From positions 27,781,001 to 27,845,000 of the forward strand of contig NC_091972.1 of NCBI RefSeq assembly GCF_036711975.1: DNA of 64,000 bases, given 5' to 3'. Source of the DNA: Onthophagus taurus (Eukaryota; Arthropoda; Insecta; Coleoptera; Scarabaeidae). The position numbers and the translations under genes are program-made. Below the pieces are notes generated by a model. That model was not told the DNA's origin, ran no database searches, and saw only the letters and a program-made list of their open reading frames with translations. Each line of letters starts with the position of its first letter. Position 1 is the first letter of the stretch. Positions 1 through 9,175 of the stretch are shown piece after piece.

Positions 1-1563
1 GTGTAAAATCGATTCGAAGTCAGCATATATAACGAACGGGGTCATCTCTGCGAATTTATAATTATTAAATTCTAAAATATTTTCGGGGGTATATAGGCCG
101 AAACAATTAGGTTTTGATTTTAAATTTTTAGTAGGGATAATTGGTCTGATGTGATTACAATCTTTACTGTGATGTGCGATTAAATTTTCAGCGGATGAAA
201 ACCGCGTTAAACACCCATCGCAAAGATGTATAGAGCCGTTACGATTCGTACATTGACTTGAAATTAATCTAGAAAGATGTTTAATTAAAACAAAATGCCC
301 TTTCCCGTTTTCATATAAATAAAGCAAATTTATATGAATATCACGTCTTTGTTTGGTAAAATAAATTGGTCCTTCCACCGTGTATTTACCACTACTACTA
401 CTACTACTTATCAATTCGTAAACATTAATACTTAAATTATTTAATTTTTCTACATTAACGATATCTTTTAAAGTTATTGGAAATGTAATCCCGCGCAAAT
501 TAAGTACTTGACTATAATGAGGGTAGCTTGTAGTACGATCTTGATGGAGGTTGGTAGGATGAAGAGCCGCCGTCAAACACCACGCTAAACAAGCATCGTC
601 CTCATAGTTTTTAATATTTACGCACGCATGTTTTTCAGCAATTACCTGAGGTAAACGTATATACGATGACTCGGGTATAGGTTCAAATTTATTAATATTA
701 AGCAGGAGGTGAGATACGGAGAAGAAGGCCCACCCAGAGTCGCGTTCTTGAAATTCTTCGCTTTGAGATAAAATTTCCGTACACATCCCAACATACACCT
801 CATGCAAATCCGTACCCACCGAAACAACTTGAAATTTACAATTAAAATTTTTCTCGGACATTAATACGTCTTCATCCCCATTCTCATCATACGCGGCTTT
901 AACATAATTCGCAAAAAACTCAATCTGAACCTTTATAGAGGGACCACATCGATCTAAACTAACCTCAATCATCCGTTTAACAGCTCCTTCTGATCTCGTT
1001 AGGAACGATGGTATATCATCATCGGGTAACACGCTTGCGACTCTATAGGTACAAACTCTACCTTTAAAACAGGATTCCAATCTATCGATGTTATCTTCAT
1101 CTTCCACCGGGGTTGCATGTTCGAATCTTAGATGAGTCCGAAGGTGAATGGTAGATATAAAGTCAACACCGCAAATTGGACATAAATTGGAGGGTTGCTG
1201 TTTAGGCGGAGGACGCGATGATGTTGATGGCGATGACACATGTTGAACAGTGTCCCCTGATATACTTTTTAAAGGCTTGGAGGGCCGCTGTTTAGGTGGT
1301 GGTGGTGGGTGTGATGATGACGCAAGTTGAACCGGACCGGCTGATGTGCTTTGTAAAGGTGGTGGTGGCGCAACACAACGTTGAACATTTAATCCATCGA
1401 CGCTTCTTAGATGATGTTTTAATTTATCAGATCTTGAAAAACCTTTTTCACAGATATGGCATTTAAAGTTTAATTCCCGCACATCGCCGTGTTTTACGCG
1501 TATATGACGGGTAAGATTGCGCTTTAAGGTAAACGCACCGTTACACACTTCGCAAAGAAACAT
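1..1563 (-). CDS. Polinton/Maverick type B DNA polymerase, N-terminal part (runs off left edge)
   Basis: The reverse strand is open from an ATG at 1563 to the window edge, 521 codons without a stop. Residues 1-25 form a C2H2 finger (C4, C7, H20, H25). A second, imperfect finger starts at C35 and a third near residue 128, separated by proline-rich linkers with repeated PPPP and RPPPKQ-like stretches. A cysteine/histidine motif (CDGC...HH...C) lies near residue 448, and the last residues read YADFESIL (513-520). That is the first exonuclease motif (D-x-E) of protein-primed family B polymerases. This order of fingers, a conserved middle region and the exonuclease is known from arthropod Polinton/adintovirus-like polymerases. 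The polymerase domain itself lies outside the window. The enzyme would replicate the element from protein-primed ends. Frame and order are seen; family is recalled. Confidence 0.82.
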   Translation of the reverse strand, partial: MFLCEVCNGAFTLKRNLTRHIRVKHGDVRELNFKCHICEKGFSRSDKLKHHLRSVDGLNVQRCVAPPPPLQSTSAGPVQLASSSHPPPPPKQRPSKPLKSISGDTVQHVSSPSTSSRPPPKQQPSNLCPICGVDFISTIHLRTHLRFEHATPVEDEDNIDRLESCFKGRVCTYRVASVLPDDDIPSFLTRSEGAVKRMIEVSLDRCGPSIKVQIEFFANYVKAAYDENGDEDVLMSEKNFNCKFQVVSVGTDLHEVYVGMCTEILSQSEEFQERDSGWAFFSVSHLLLNINKFEPIPESSYIRLPQVIAEKHACVNIKNYEDDACLAWCLTAALHPTNLHQDRTTSYPHYSQVLNLRGITFPITLKDIVNVEKLNNLSINVYELISSSSSSGKYTVEGPIYFTKQRRDIHINLLYLYENGKGHFVLIKHLSRLISSQCTNRNGSIHLCDGCLTRFSSAENLIAHHSKDCNHIRPIIPTKNLKSKPNCFGLYTPENILEFNNYKFAEMTPFVIYADFESILH

Positions 1564-1669
1564 CTTATCGCAAAATTGAATTCCGGTGTAAATGTGCGCG
1601 CGACAACCGCTAACGTTCAGCTGATAAGCAGCTAGACGTGTGATTAGAGTTATGGTGGTAGGTGAACAC

Positions 1670-1735
1670 TATCACGAGGGGATCACGTGATACGATAGGC
1701 GCGGCTGACAATATCACGAGGTGATCACGTGATCA
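1670..1735. promoter_or_regulatory. Paired palindromic repeats with CACGTG core
   Basis: Two copies of a roughly 22 bp unit (TATCACGAGG, one variable base, then GATCACGTGAT) begin at 1670 and 1712, 42 bp apart, in the same orientation. Each holds the palindrome GATCACGTGATC or most of it, including a CACGTG E-box. They lie between the polymerase start (1563) and the end of the next reverse-strand ORF (1733), so they are placed to act as a promoter or protein-binding site for the polymerase gene. The function is inferred. Confidence 0.5.
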
Positions 1736-2428
1736 AATAGAAGCTGTTGTAGCGGAGTTTATAATTTCCAAGTATTCCATCACATAAAAATTAATTTCCG
1801 ATAAATTATTTAAACAGAATTCTTCAATGGACGTCGTGTTATGGATATCATCATCATCATCATCTTCGTCGTCAACTAGCTGTAGGGATTTAATGTATTC
1901 CCAAAAATTTAATCCATCCAAAAGGTTCATTTTATAGGTAATTAGCTTCTCCATTGCCAAAATCTTATCGACATCCGTTGAATGAAGTAAAATCGGTATG
2001 AATACGCCACTTTCAGAATCCTCAATCACATACGTTAGATACAGGTAATCTTCATCGTCAAATTCAACCTTTAGATTACTCTCGGCCAATGGTAGTGTCT
2101 GTGAGGAAACCTCTACATTGAAACGTATCAGTTTAAGGGTAGAAATTAGGTGCTCCCAATCTTGACGTAAAAATGTAATTTGATGTGACTGAGATTCCAA
2201 ACCTTTACATGTTCTAACTACGAACTTTACACAGGTTGTACCCCCTCTAGCGACGCTAACCCCAACTTTAATGTTGAAAGATTCGCGTGAAAATTGCGTT
2301 TCCCCGATAAATTTAGTCTCCTTTTTTATTAGTTTAAGATACCGTTTCCACTGCGTACCGACTGAATTCCAATAATCCAAGTCCGTCTCTTCGCAGACGT
2401 CGCTCACTCCCTCGATGTCCATTTCCAA
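1733..2428 (-). CDS. Polinton-associated protein of unknown function, 231 aa
   Basis: This 231-codon reverse-strand ORF starts at an ATG at 2428 and has the same orientation as the polymerase gene downstream of it. I do not recognise the protein. It is acidic overall, with a run of seven aspartates (DDEDDDDDDD-like) near residue 190, no clear membrane segment and no zinc ligands. Its stop lies inside the second palindromic repeat upstream of the polymerase. Polintons carry several small poorly conserved ORFs (virion or packaging accessory proteins), and its position suggests one of these. That is inference from context only. Confidence 0.55.
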   Translation of the reverse strand: MEMDIEGVSDVCEETDLDYWNSVGTQWKRYLKLIKKETKFIGETQFSRESFNIKVGVSVARGGTTCVKFVVRTCKGLESQSHQITFLRQDWEHLISTLKLIRFNVEVSSQTLPLAESNLKVEFDDEDYLYLTYVIEDSESGVFIPILLHSTDVDKILAMEKLITYKMNLLDGLNFWEYIKSLQLVDDEDDDDDDIHNTTSIEEFCLNNLSEINFYVMEYLEIINSATTASI

Positions 2429-2482
2429 TGTAGAACTGAATTTAAATGTATGCAGCGAGTACGTATATTAATTAATTAATAA

Positions 2483-2791
2483 TTAATTATCCCCTCCCCA
2501 TCTCAATAATTTACGGGAATTGAGGGATTGGTCGAAATTATTGCGGAGAGGAGGGATTTCTACTGGCAGTTGAAAATATCCCTGCAATTTACGTAACCTT
2601 TCCGTCATTGTTGTTGTTGTATATCCCATTTGATGACGATGATGAAAACCGCTCACATTACCATTTAAATATCCAAATGCTTTGAGATATTTATAGATTT
2701 CCATACCCCTATCGTACACCAAATCTTGCATTAAAATTAGGGTTGGAAGCATCCAGAGCGTATATATTAAAATAACTCTCGCAATGTACAT
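2483..2791 (-). CDS. Polinton small membrane-type protein, ~102 aa
   Basis: The reverse-strand ORF is open from about 2911, but that upstream start is not an ATG. The best start is the ATG at 2791, giving about 102 residues. The N-terminus holds a hydrophobic helix (ARVILIYTLWMLPTLILM) followed by a charged, histidine-containing body. Small proteins with an N-terminal hydrophobic segment are common among Polinton/adintovirus minor virion proteins, but I see no diagnostic motif. It lies between the 231-residue ORF and the VDIQGF ORF, all in one direction, as in a gene cluster. Confidence 0.45.
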   Translation of the reverse strand: MYIARVILIYTLWMLPTLILMQDLVYDRGMEIYKYLKAFGYLNGNVSGFHHRHQMGYTTTTMTERLRKLQGYFQLPVEIPPLRNNFDQSLNSRKLLRWGGDN

Positions 2792-2900
2792 GTTTGCGTG
2801 ATGGAGGTTAGACAGTGAATGCGTGAAGGATGTATAAGGATTCAAAAATAAATACAATAAATAAAAGTTAATATATGTATTATAAAAATTTAACAAATTC

Positions 2901-3425
2901 TTATATAACACGTCTATGTAAATTACATAAAAAATTCTTTAAAATTATGGCGTTATTTTGCGAGCAAACTGCGGGAGCATCGTTGTGGAACCAGCATGGA
3001 TTGGAAGTTGCCGTCAATTTAGTATCTTCTTCAACCTCCTTCTCGGAAAACTCCGAGGCAATATCCCTGACCGTTAAATTCCGATGACATCGGAACCGAC
3101 AATAGGGTCTGCTTTCCAAAAACTCCCTCTTCTGGCTGCCCTTCACATACACCTCATCATAGAACGACAGTATATCATCCAGTAAATTTAACCCCATCGA
3201 CAGATCCATCCATCCTCCAATGTACGATAGTTTATGGTGATTTCGCTCTAAATACCTGGCGGAACGTTGATCTTGAACCGATAAGCATCGAAAGGGTCTG
3301 TCGGCCTTGAAGTGGAGATGTACGGCATAGTCGGTGATCAGGTCCAGAAGCGTGAATTCTTTAACTATGAATTCAGAGTCAATATAAAACCCCTGAATAT
3401 CAACTACCGCTCTACGTGACTCCAT
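2901..3425 (-). CDS. Polinton-associated VDIQGF protein, 174 aa (nuclease-like family, function uncertain)
   Basis: A 174-residue reverse-strand ORF starts at the ATG at 3425. The N-terminus reads VVDIQGFYIDSEFIVKE, followed further on by YLERNHH, FYDEVYVKGSQKREFLE and a C-terminal CWFH...C...C pattern. Proteins with this VDIQGF start, a central YVKGSEK-like motif and a histidine/cysteine-rich tail recur in insect and other invertebrate genomes, usually beside mobile elements. Acidic residues after the first strand and in the middle resemble a DEDD exonuclease fold, but I cannot prove this by eye. The ORF begins only 16 bp from the oppositely directed integrase ORF, so the two would share a bidirectional promoter or the junction is a deletion scar. 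Confidence 0.55.
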   Translation of the reverse strand: MESRRAVVDIQGFYIDSEFIVKEFTLLDLITDYAVHLHFKADRPFRCLSVQDQRSARYLERNHHKLSYIGGWMDLSMGLNLLDDILSFYDEVYVKGSQKREFLESRPYCRFRCHRNLTVRDIASEFSEKEVEEDTKLTATSNPCWFHNDAPAVCSQNNAIILKNFLCNLHRRVI

Positions 3426-3440
3426 AACTCAGACTATGAC

Positions 3441-4251
3441 GTGCGATCGAAATTGATTCAATTAATAACGATTGAGACCTCCCCACTCAACGGTTTATGG
3501 GTATACATAGATTCCTGTATTAGGATACAGTATGCCTTCGTGACCGACGGTCGCGTACCTCGAAATCTTCAAACCGACCAGGGCAAAGAATTCTACAACA
3601 GCCACTTTAAGCTGTTAATGTCGGATTTTAAAATTAATCATTTTTCAACGTATAGCGTTATGAGAGCGTCGATGGCTGAACGTGTAATTCGAACCGTTAA
3701 CAGAGGATATACAAGTTCTTCAGTCTATATGGAAATCATAAATGGGTTGGGTTGGGTTGGGTTGGGTGCACCTATTAAAAGATATAACATCTCGATATAA
3801 CAGTTCGAAACATTCGACTACGAAAATGAAGCCATCGGAAATAAATTCGAAATCCGTAGAGAAAACACTTCTCGATACGGTGTACAATCATATTAAAATT
3901 GCTGGCAGAGGAAAGTTTAGAGTTGGAGATACCGTTCGTATCAGTAAATATAAACATGTGTTTGATAAAGGATATCTACCCAACTGGACCGCTGAATTGT
4001 TTAAAATCGTTAAAGTGAAAATAACAGATCCAATTTCATATTTATTGGAGGACGTGCGTGGCCAGCCGATTAAAGGCGCTTTTTACGAATTCGAACTTCA
4101 AAGAACCGCTCAACCCAACGTTTACCTCGTTGAAAAGGTGGTGAAAAGGAAGAAGGATAAGTTGTACGTAAAATGGTTGGGATTCGATTCATCCCATAAT
4201 TGTTGGATATCAAATAAAGAAATATCAAAAAATTTCTCTATATCGTTGTGA
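3441..4251 (+). pseudogene. Polinton integrase with C-terminal chromodomain, truncated and frameshifted
   Basis: Two overlapping forward frames (3441-3800 and 3742-4251) encode pieces of a retroviral-type integrase. The first carries NLQTDQGKEFYN (second catalytic Asp) and MAERVIRT (catalytic Glu). The second continues with VHLLKDITSRYNSSKHSTT, an SH3-like DNA-binding region (VGDTVRISKY, KGYLPNWTAELF) and a chromodomain (VYLVEKVV...YVKWLGF...NCWI). This order is typical of Polinton integrases. The N-terminal zinc finger and the first catalytic Asp are missing. The frame is broken after ERVIRT and again at a GGGTT pentamer run (3744-3767) inside the conserved Trp-Val segment. The gene cannot make an active enzyme as it stands. 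Confidence 0.85.
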
Positions 4252-5045
4252 ATTATTTTTTAAATAAAATTTAATTTTTAAACATCTATTTTATGGAATT
4301 TTACTCGAGTTTCTTTTTCCTTAAGTAACCACATTTGATAAGGGTTTGCTGCATAAGAACGTTGCAGCCAAGTTCTTTCCTTAGGAAAACAAACACTTGA
4401 TAAGGGTATACTGTAAAGGGTATAAAGCCTTATGCAATACCGTTTTACCGCATTTTCTCTTATACAATGTATAATAAAAGAGGTGGGCTCTAAATTGTTA
4501 AAGTTTAGTTTAAGTTTTGAGTTTAAAATTCATATTTTTTTTTTTTTCAGTCAAAATAATAATAAAGGAGTTAGCGGGGAGGCTTCTACTTCCCCATTTA
4601 AAAGTAAGTCTCCCTTCGGGGTTTAATTTCATTGATTTAATTCATTTCTATCTTTAATTTTAGAAGGTGCCAAAAACGATTTTCGCGTCGAGGCTGCTAC
4701 CTCGATACAAGTGTCCGAGGGGTTATACGTCCCTCGGACCAGGATTATTTTATAAAGATACGGAGACGTATGTCTCCATATTATATAAATTAGAAAGTGT
4801 GTTTAATCTTTTTACATTGTTATTATATTTATATTAATTTTCATTTTTTAATTTATTTAGATTAAAATGCCCTGACCTGAATTTAATTTGTTTTATTTAT
4901 CAAATTTCCATACCCTACATATAACATTATTTAAAAATAGTAGTTTCGGTTTACACTAAATCTACAAACATGTTCTTAATGATACTTTTGTATACTATTA
5001 TAATATCCTTATTTGAAATGGTTTAATAACGAGCTACTTCTACCA
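4252..5045. other. Non-coding stretch with a series of short perfect hairpins
   Basis: No convincing gene. A TATA-like GGTATAAAG lies near 4418. A T-tract ending in CAG (about 4550) and a GTAAGT (about 4602) resemble splice signals. Short stem-loops follow: 4576-4595 (GGGGA/TCCCC), 4688-4705 (TCGAGG/CCTCGA), 4713-4739 (GTCCGAGGG/CCCTCGGAC) and 4762-4777 (GGAGAC/GTCTCC). The first two share the core GAGGCT-N-CTAC with different stems. The rest is AT-rich. Confidence 0.5.
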
Positions 5046-6125
5046 TTAAGAATTTGTAACCATCCATTTATCAGCTAAAAATCGATGAATCACTTCAGAA
5101 CATTCTACTCTTAAATTTAATTTAAAATTTGGGCGCTTCAAGCAGAACGCGCACCACATTTCCTCGCTTTCCACTAACTCTATTAATTCATTCTTAAAGA
5201 TACTTTTATGTTCCGTTCTAATGTTCCCTCGATTTTTTTGGTGATTGTATCGAAATCCGTCTTTAGTTTCTAAAACATCCATTTCTATTAGAAGCAAATG
5301 TGTTTCAATTTCTCTTTTATTAATATAGATGTTTAAAATTCTTTTGTTTTCTTTCACTTGTACTTCAGTTGGTTTCTCATGTAGATAGATAAAAAGTTGA
5401 TTATTTTTATTGTCTATTGGTTCTTCAGTAATTGGAATTGTGTTAATTATTTCGGAGTTTTGATTGCTATTTAAACTTTCATTATCATCATCTAAGTTTA
5501 TTGATCCGTTGTTTGCCAAAATACTTTCATTATCAATGTGATTTATTTGGATTCTACTTAGTGCATCTGCATTAACGTTCATTTTACCTTTTTTTGTATA
5601 CGACTTTGTAGTTAAATTCCTGGAGATAAATCTTCCAACGTTGTAACTTGAGGTTATTGTCTTTTAAATTATGTATCCACAATAGAGGTCGATGGTCGGT
5701 TACAAGAGTGAATTCTGTTCCATAGATATACGGACGGAACTGCTTACAAGCATAAACGACTGACAATAGTTCTTTCTCTACTGTAGAATATTTTAATTCT
5801 GTTTTAGATAGGGTTCTACTTGCGTAAGCTATTGGTTTGTCTTTGCCAATTGTTCCTGGACTCAGCACGGCTCCAATTGCGACGTTGCTTGCATCTGTGG
5901 TGATTATGAATGGTCTTGTAAAATCAGGATATTGTAAAATGGGATCGTTGCACAATAAATTTTTACACATTTCGAAACAATTTTTATATTCGGATGTGAA
6001 TTCAATTTCTTTATGCTTGGTCAAATATTGTGTTATTGGTTTTAATAATTTCGCATAGTTTTTAATGAATTTTCGATAATATCCCAATAACCCAGTGAAT
6101 GATTTTATTTCACGTTTAGTGGAAA
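5046..6125 (-). pseudogene. Gypsy pol, C-terminal part of RT plus RNase H
   Basis: The reverse frame begins around KREIKSFTGLLGYYRKF (RT thumb/connection). It passes through the RNase H domain (TTDASNVAIGAVLS with its catalytic Asp, YSTVEKELLSVVYA with the Glu, VTDHRPLLWI with the second Asp) and ends with a hydrophilic linker after NADALSRI. The two open stretches (5584-6087 and 5046-5582) are separated by a single-base frameshift in an A run near 5585, exactly where gypsy proteins read VYKKGK...NADALSR. The integrase that should follow is absent. Confidence 0.85.
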
Positions 6126-6132
6126 AATTTAA

Positions 6133-6290
6133 GAATAGACATCAGGCTTAAAAAGCGTCGATTTTTTTTTTAACCGACGTAAAAATGCCTAAAAAACACG
6201 TTAAAAATAAAAAGAAAGTGCGGAAAAGTGAAAAAATGACCGAAAAATGAGTTTGAAATTTCGACGTGACGTCACAAAATGTGACGTCAC
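6133..6290. repeat. Left inverted repeat of the TTAA element
   Basis: This matches the reverse complement of 9430-9585 over most of its length, with small indels in A/T runs. It contains two TGACGTCAC motifs near its inner end. Confidence 0.8.
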
Positions 6291-6705
6291 GAAGCTTACT
6301 TACGACGTATTTAACACAATTGTATGGATAACCCAGGTCCGAGAAAATTATTTTTCCAGATCCACGCACACAACACGAATAAAGAAGTAAAAATTAAAAC
6401 ATTTTCTCAAATTTAATGAAAGAATTAACAACTTTTAGTATTATAACGCATATTTTGGGGTGATATACCCATGTTATTTTGGTTCTTGACCCATAATGAC
6501 TAAACGTCTTTATTTACCATCTACCTGCTCGTGTAGATCTGTGTTTTTACCCCTGCTTCGAACCCGACCCGACATTTCGGGATTACGCACTAGTTTAAAT
6601 GTTAATTAACCTAACTCAAAATCTAATTTCTACACAAAATTCGCAAAATAATCAGTATATTAGGTGGATCCAAATGTAACGTTTTTTTTCAACAAGACCA
6701 TACCA

Positions 6706-8526
6706 AGGAAGATACCAGGAAGTATTATGGCAAAAACTCTTAAAGACAAAGAATCATACGATATTTACAATAAGTATAAGACGAAGTTAAAAAGACAATT
6801 TGAACACGAGAAACAAATGTATAATGTATCTGTGATTCTGAATGCAGATGATAAACAAAAAGCAACATGGGAAATAATAAATTCAGAGACAAGGGGCATT
6901 AAGAAGAAAAAACAAGACTTAATAATTACACCGGATCAATTTGCTTCCTATTTGGCTTCTGTAGAATGTGAACGAGTAAATGTTATTAATGAAGGAAATG
7001 TTCTGTATAACACACATAGCAGTTCGTGCTTTTTTAGACCTACTGACAAAGACGAGGTTATTACAGTAACAATGAAACTAAAATCTAAGAAAACAGAAGA
7101 CATACATGGAATCTCGACAGTTTTTCTAAAAAAAGTTATACCTGCGATTGCAGAACACATAGCATATTTAATAAATGCATGTTTAAAACATGGTGTGTTC
7201 CCTGACGAATTAAAAGTTGCTAAAATATGCCCCATCTACAAAAAGGGACATCTGGAAAATCCAGCAAGTTATAGACCAATATCGATTCTCCCTACAATTT
7301 CCAAAATCTTCGAGTACGTTTTGGCCGACAGACTGACAAATTTTTTTAAGAAGACTGAGCTCTTCAATGATCACCAACACGGTTATATAAAAGGACGATC
7401 TATTACTAGTGGAGTTAATGAAATAATACAATCCATTATCAAGGCAATCGATCAGAGGAAATATGTTGAATTGATTAGTATCGATTTAAGTAAGGCATTT
7501 GATAGCGTTAGCCACTCGTATCTGCTATACAAATTGGATTGCTATGGTGTAAGAGGCACAGCCCTTAGCATGTTTACTTCATATTTGTGCAATAGAAAGC
7601 AAACGGTGATAATAGATGGAGCTTTGTCTAAAACGTATGATATCAACGTTGGTGTACCACAAGGTTCTATCCTGGGCCCTCTCTTGTTTGTAATTTATGT
7701 AAATGACATGCCTTACTCTGTACCTAATGACAATGTGTGCTTGTACGCGGATGACACCACCTTTATATCCACTGCGAACAATATGGATGATCTGCAAACT
7801 AAAACTCAGCTAACATTAGTAGCAGCAAAAAAATGGTTTGGTAACAATGGTTTAAAATTAAATGAAGAGAAGACTCAATACCTGCATTTCCAAAACAATG
7901 TTGGGGCAGAGAATAACAGTCTAAAATTTTTGGGAATTTATTTGGATAACAAACTTAACTGGCAAGTACATGTAGAGAACATTTCTAAAAAATTGAACAC
8001 TGCAATTTATACCGTAAGGAGAATACGAAATGTAGCCACCATCTTTGCAGCGCGACTTGCCTATTATGCCAACTTCCACAGCATTGCTACTTTCGGTATA
8101 TTATTCTGGGGAGCATCGTCTGCAGCAGAAAGAGTCTTTCTTCTCCAAAAAAAGGCATTGAGGGCGCTATGCAATCTTAAATCAACTCAAAGTTGCAAAC
8201 AATATTTTAAAGAGCAGCGTATACTTACCATATATTCAGTATATGTACTAAATTGTATTACAGATATGCGACAAAATATTGATAAACATATTGCCAATAA
8301 TGAGAAGCACGAATACAACACTAGACAAAAAGAAGAACTTGCAATACCGATGCATCGGTTAAAAAAGACGCAAGACAACAGTATTTTCTGGGGTATTAAA
8401 CTGTTTAATCACCTTCCCCAGCGCATACGGATGCTACCACAACAACGGCTCCAGTGTGTAATAAAAGAAGTACTAATGGAAGCACCATTATATTCCATTG
8501 AAGATTTTTTTGAAATAATTTTGTAA
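6706..8526 (+). CDS. Non-LTR retrotransposon reverse transcriptase, 5'-truncated but open
   Basis: The forward frame is open for about 600 codons inside the LINE; the track's upstream GTG belongs to the flanking repeat. RT motifs in order: YRPISILPTISKIFEYV, QHGYIKGRSI, SIDLSKAFDSVSH (first catalytic Asp), GVPQGSILGPLLF, LYADDTTF (catalytic Asp pair) and LKFLGIYLD. The C-terminus (YNTRQKEELAIPMHR, FNHLPQRIR) is typical of insect CR1/Jockey-group LINEs. The AP endonuclease domain is missing through 5' truncation. The enzyme would copy LINE RNA at a nicked target, but this copy lacks its own nicking domain. Confidence 0.88.
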   Translation, partial: RKIPGSIMAKTLKDKESYDIYNKYKTKLKRQFEHEKQMYNVSVILNADDKQKATWEIINSETRGIKKKKQDLIITPDQFASYLASVECERVNVINEGNVLYNTHSSSCFFRPTDKDEVITVTMKLKSKKTEDIHGISTVFLKKVIPAIAEHIAYLINACLKHGVFPDELKVAKICPIYKKGHLENPASYRPISILPTISKIFEYVLADRLTNFFKKTELFNDHQHGYIKGRSITSGVNEIIQSIIKAIDQRKYVELISIDLSKAFDSVSHSYLLYKLDCYGVRGTALSMFTSYLCNRKQTVIIDGALSKTYDINVGVPQGSILGPLLFVIYVNDMPYSVPNDNVCLYADDTTFISTANNMDDLQTKTQLTLVAAKKWFGNNGLKLNEEKTQYLHFQNNVGAENNSLKFLGIYLDNKLNWQVHVENISKKLNTAIYTVRRIRNVATIFAARLAYYANFHSIATFGILFWGASSAAERVFLLQKKALRALCNLKSTQSCKQYFKEQRILTIYSVYVLNCITDMRQNIDKHIANNEKHEYNTRQKEELAIPMHRLKKTQDNSIFWGIKLFNHLPQRIRMLPQQRLQCVIKEVLMEAPLYSIEDFFEIIL

Positions 8527-8620
8527 ATAGAAGTATTTTTGAATTGAAATATTATGTTGTTACATTTGACTTTGTAATATGTTATTACGGTAATAAAGAT
8601 TATTATTAGATTATTATTAT
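6707..8620 (+). mobile_element. 5'-truncated LINE (CR1/Jockey group) inserted in the tandem array
   Basis: The left boundary is sharp. The array sequence ...GACCATACCAA stops at 6706 and resumes as TACCAATATTTG at 8621, so TACCAA (6701-6706 and 8621-8626) is a 6 bp target duplication. The 3' end is an ATT-type microsatellite (TATTATTAGATTATTATTAT), not poly(A), after an AATAAAG at 8592. Confidence 0.85.
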
Positions 8621-9175
8621 TACCAATATTTGACCCACCCGCTGCTAAAAAATCAAATCTATCATAAAATTAATACTGATATAAATTAGTAAATTATGTG
8701 GATCCGAATGTAACGTTTATTTTCAACAAGACCATACCAATATTTGACCCACCCTCTGCTAAAAAACCAAATTTATCAATAAAATTAATACTGATATAAA
8801 TTAGTAAATTATGTGGATCCGAATGTAACGTTTTTTTTCAACAAGACCATACCAATATTTGACCCACCCTCTGCTAAAAAACCAAATTTATCAATAAAAT
8901 TAATACTGATATAAATTAGTAAATTATGTGGATCCGAATGTAACGTTTTTTTTCAACAAGACCATACCAATATTTGACCCACCCTCTGCTAAAAAATCAA
9001 ATTTATCAATAAAATTAATACTGATATAAATTAGTAAATTATGTGGATCCGAATGTAACGTTTTTTTTTCAACAAGACCATACCAATATTTGACCCACCC
9101 TCTGCTAAAAAATCAAATTTATCAATAAAATTAATACTGATATAAAGTAGTAAATTATGTGGATCCGAATGTGAC
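8621..9175 (+). repeat. Tandem array, ~115 bp unit, about five copies
   Basis: Copies start at 8621, 8735, 8850, 8965 and 9081 (spacing 114-116 bp); the last is partial. Each runs from TACCAATATTTGACCC through an AT-rich middle to GTGGATCCGAATGTAACG, a T run and CAACAAGACCA. Copies differ by only a few bases. A partial unit at about 6645-6706 shows that the LINE landed inside the array. The array is unique to this TTAA element in the window. Confidence 0.9.

Larger units (their letters stand above)
1..4255. mobile_element. Polinton/Maverick (adintovirus-like) element, one end
   Basis: The polymerase N-terminus, three small reverse-strand ORFs and an oppositely directed chromodomain integrase together define a Polinton. 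The capsid, packaging ATPase and protease genes would lie beyond the left edge. I could not locate the terminal inverted repeat; it may lie in 4,260-5,000, or this end may be deleted. The integrase is broken while the polymerase N-terminus and the small ORFs remain open, so decay is uneven. Confidence 0.75.

Noticed and set aside
3744-3767. (GGGTT)n as interstitial telomere repeat
   Set aside because: Arthropod telomeres are TTAGG. This run is only about five units and lies inside the integrase reading frame at a Trp-Val codon pair, so slippage explains it better.
4432-4626. Small forward ORF of 64 codons with splice-like signals
   Set aside because: The frame is AT-rich with no motif, and the hairpins explain the unusual bases. 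No second exon joins convincingly.
8621-9175. CRISPR-like array
   Set aside because: The units are contiguous ~115 bp tandem copies without spacers, in a eukaryotic transposon.
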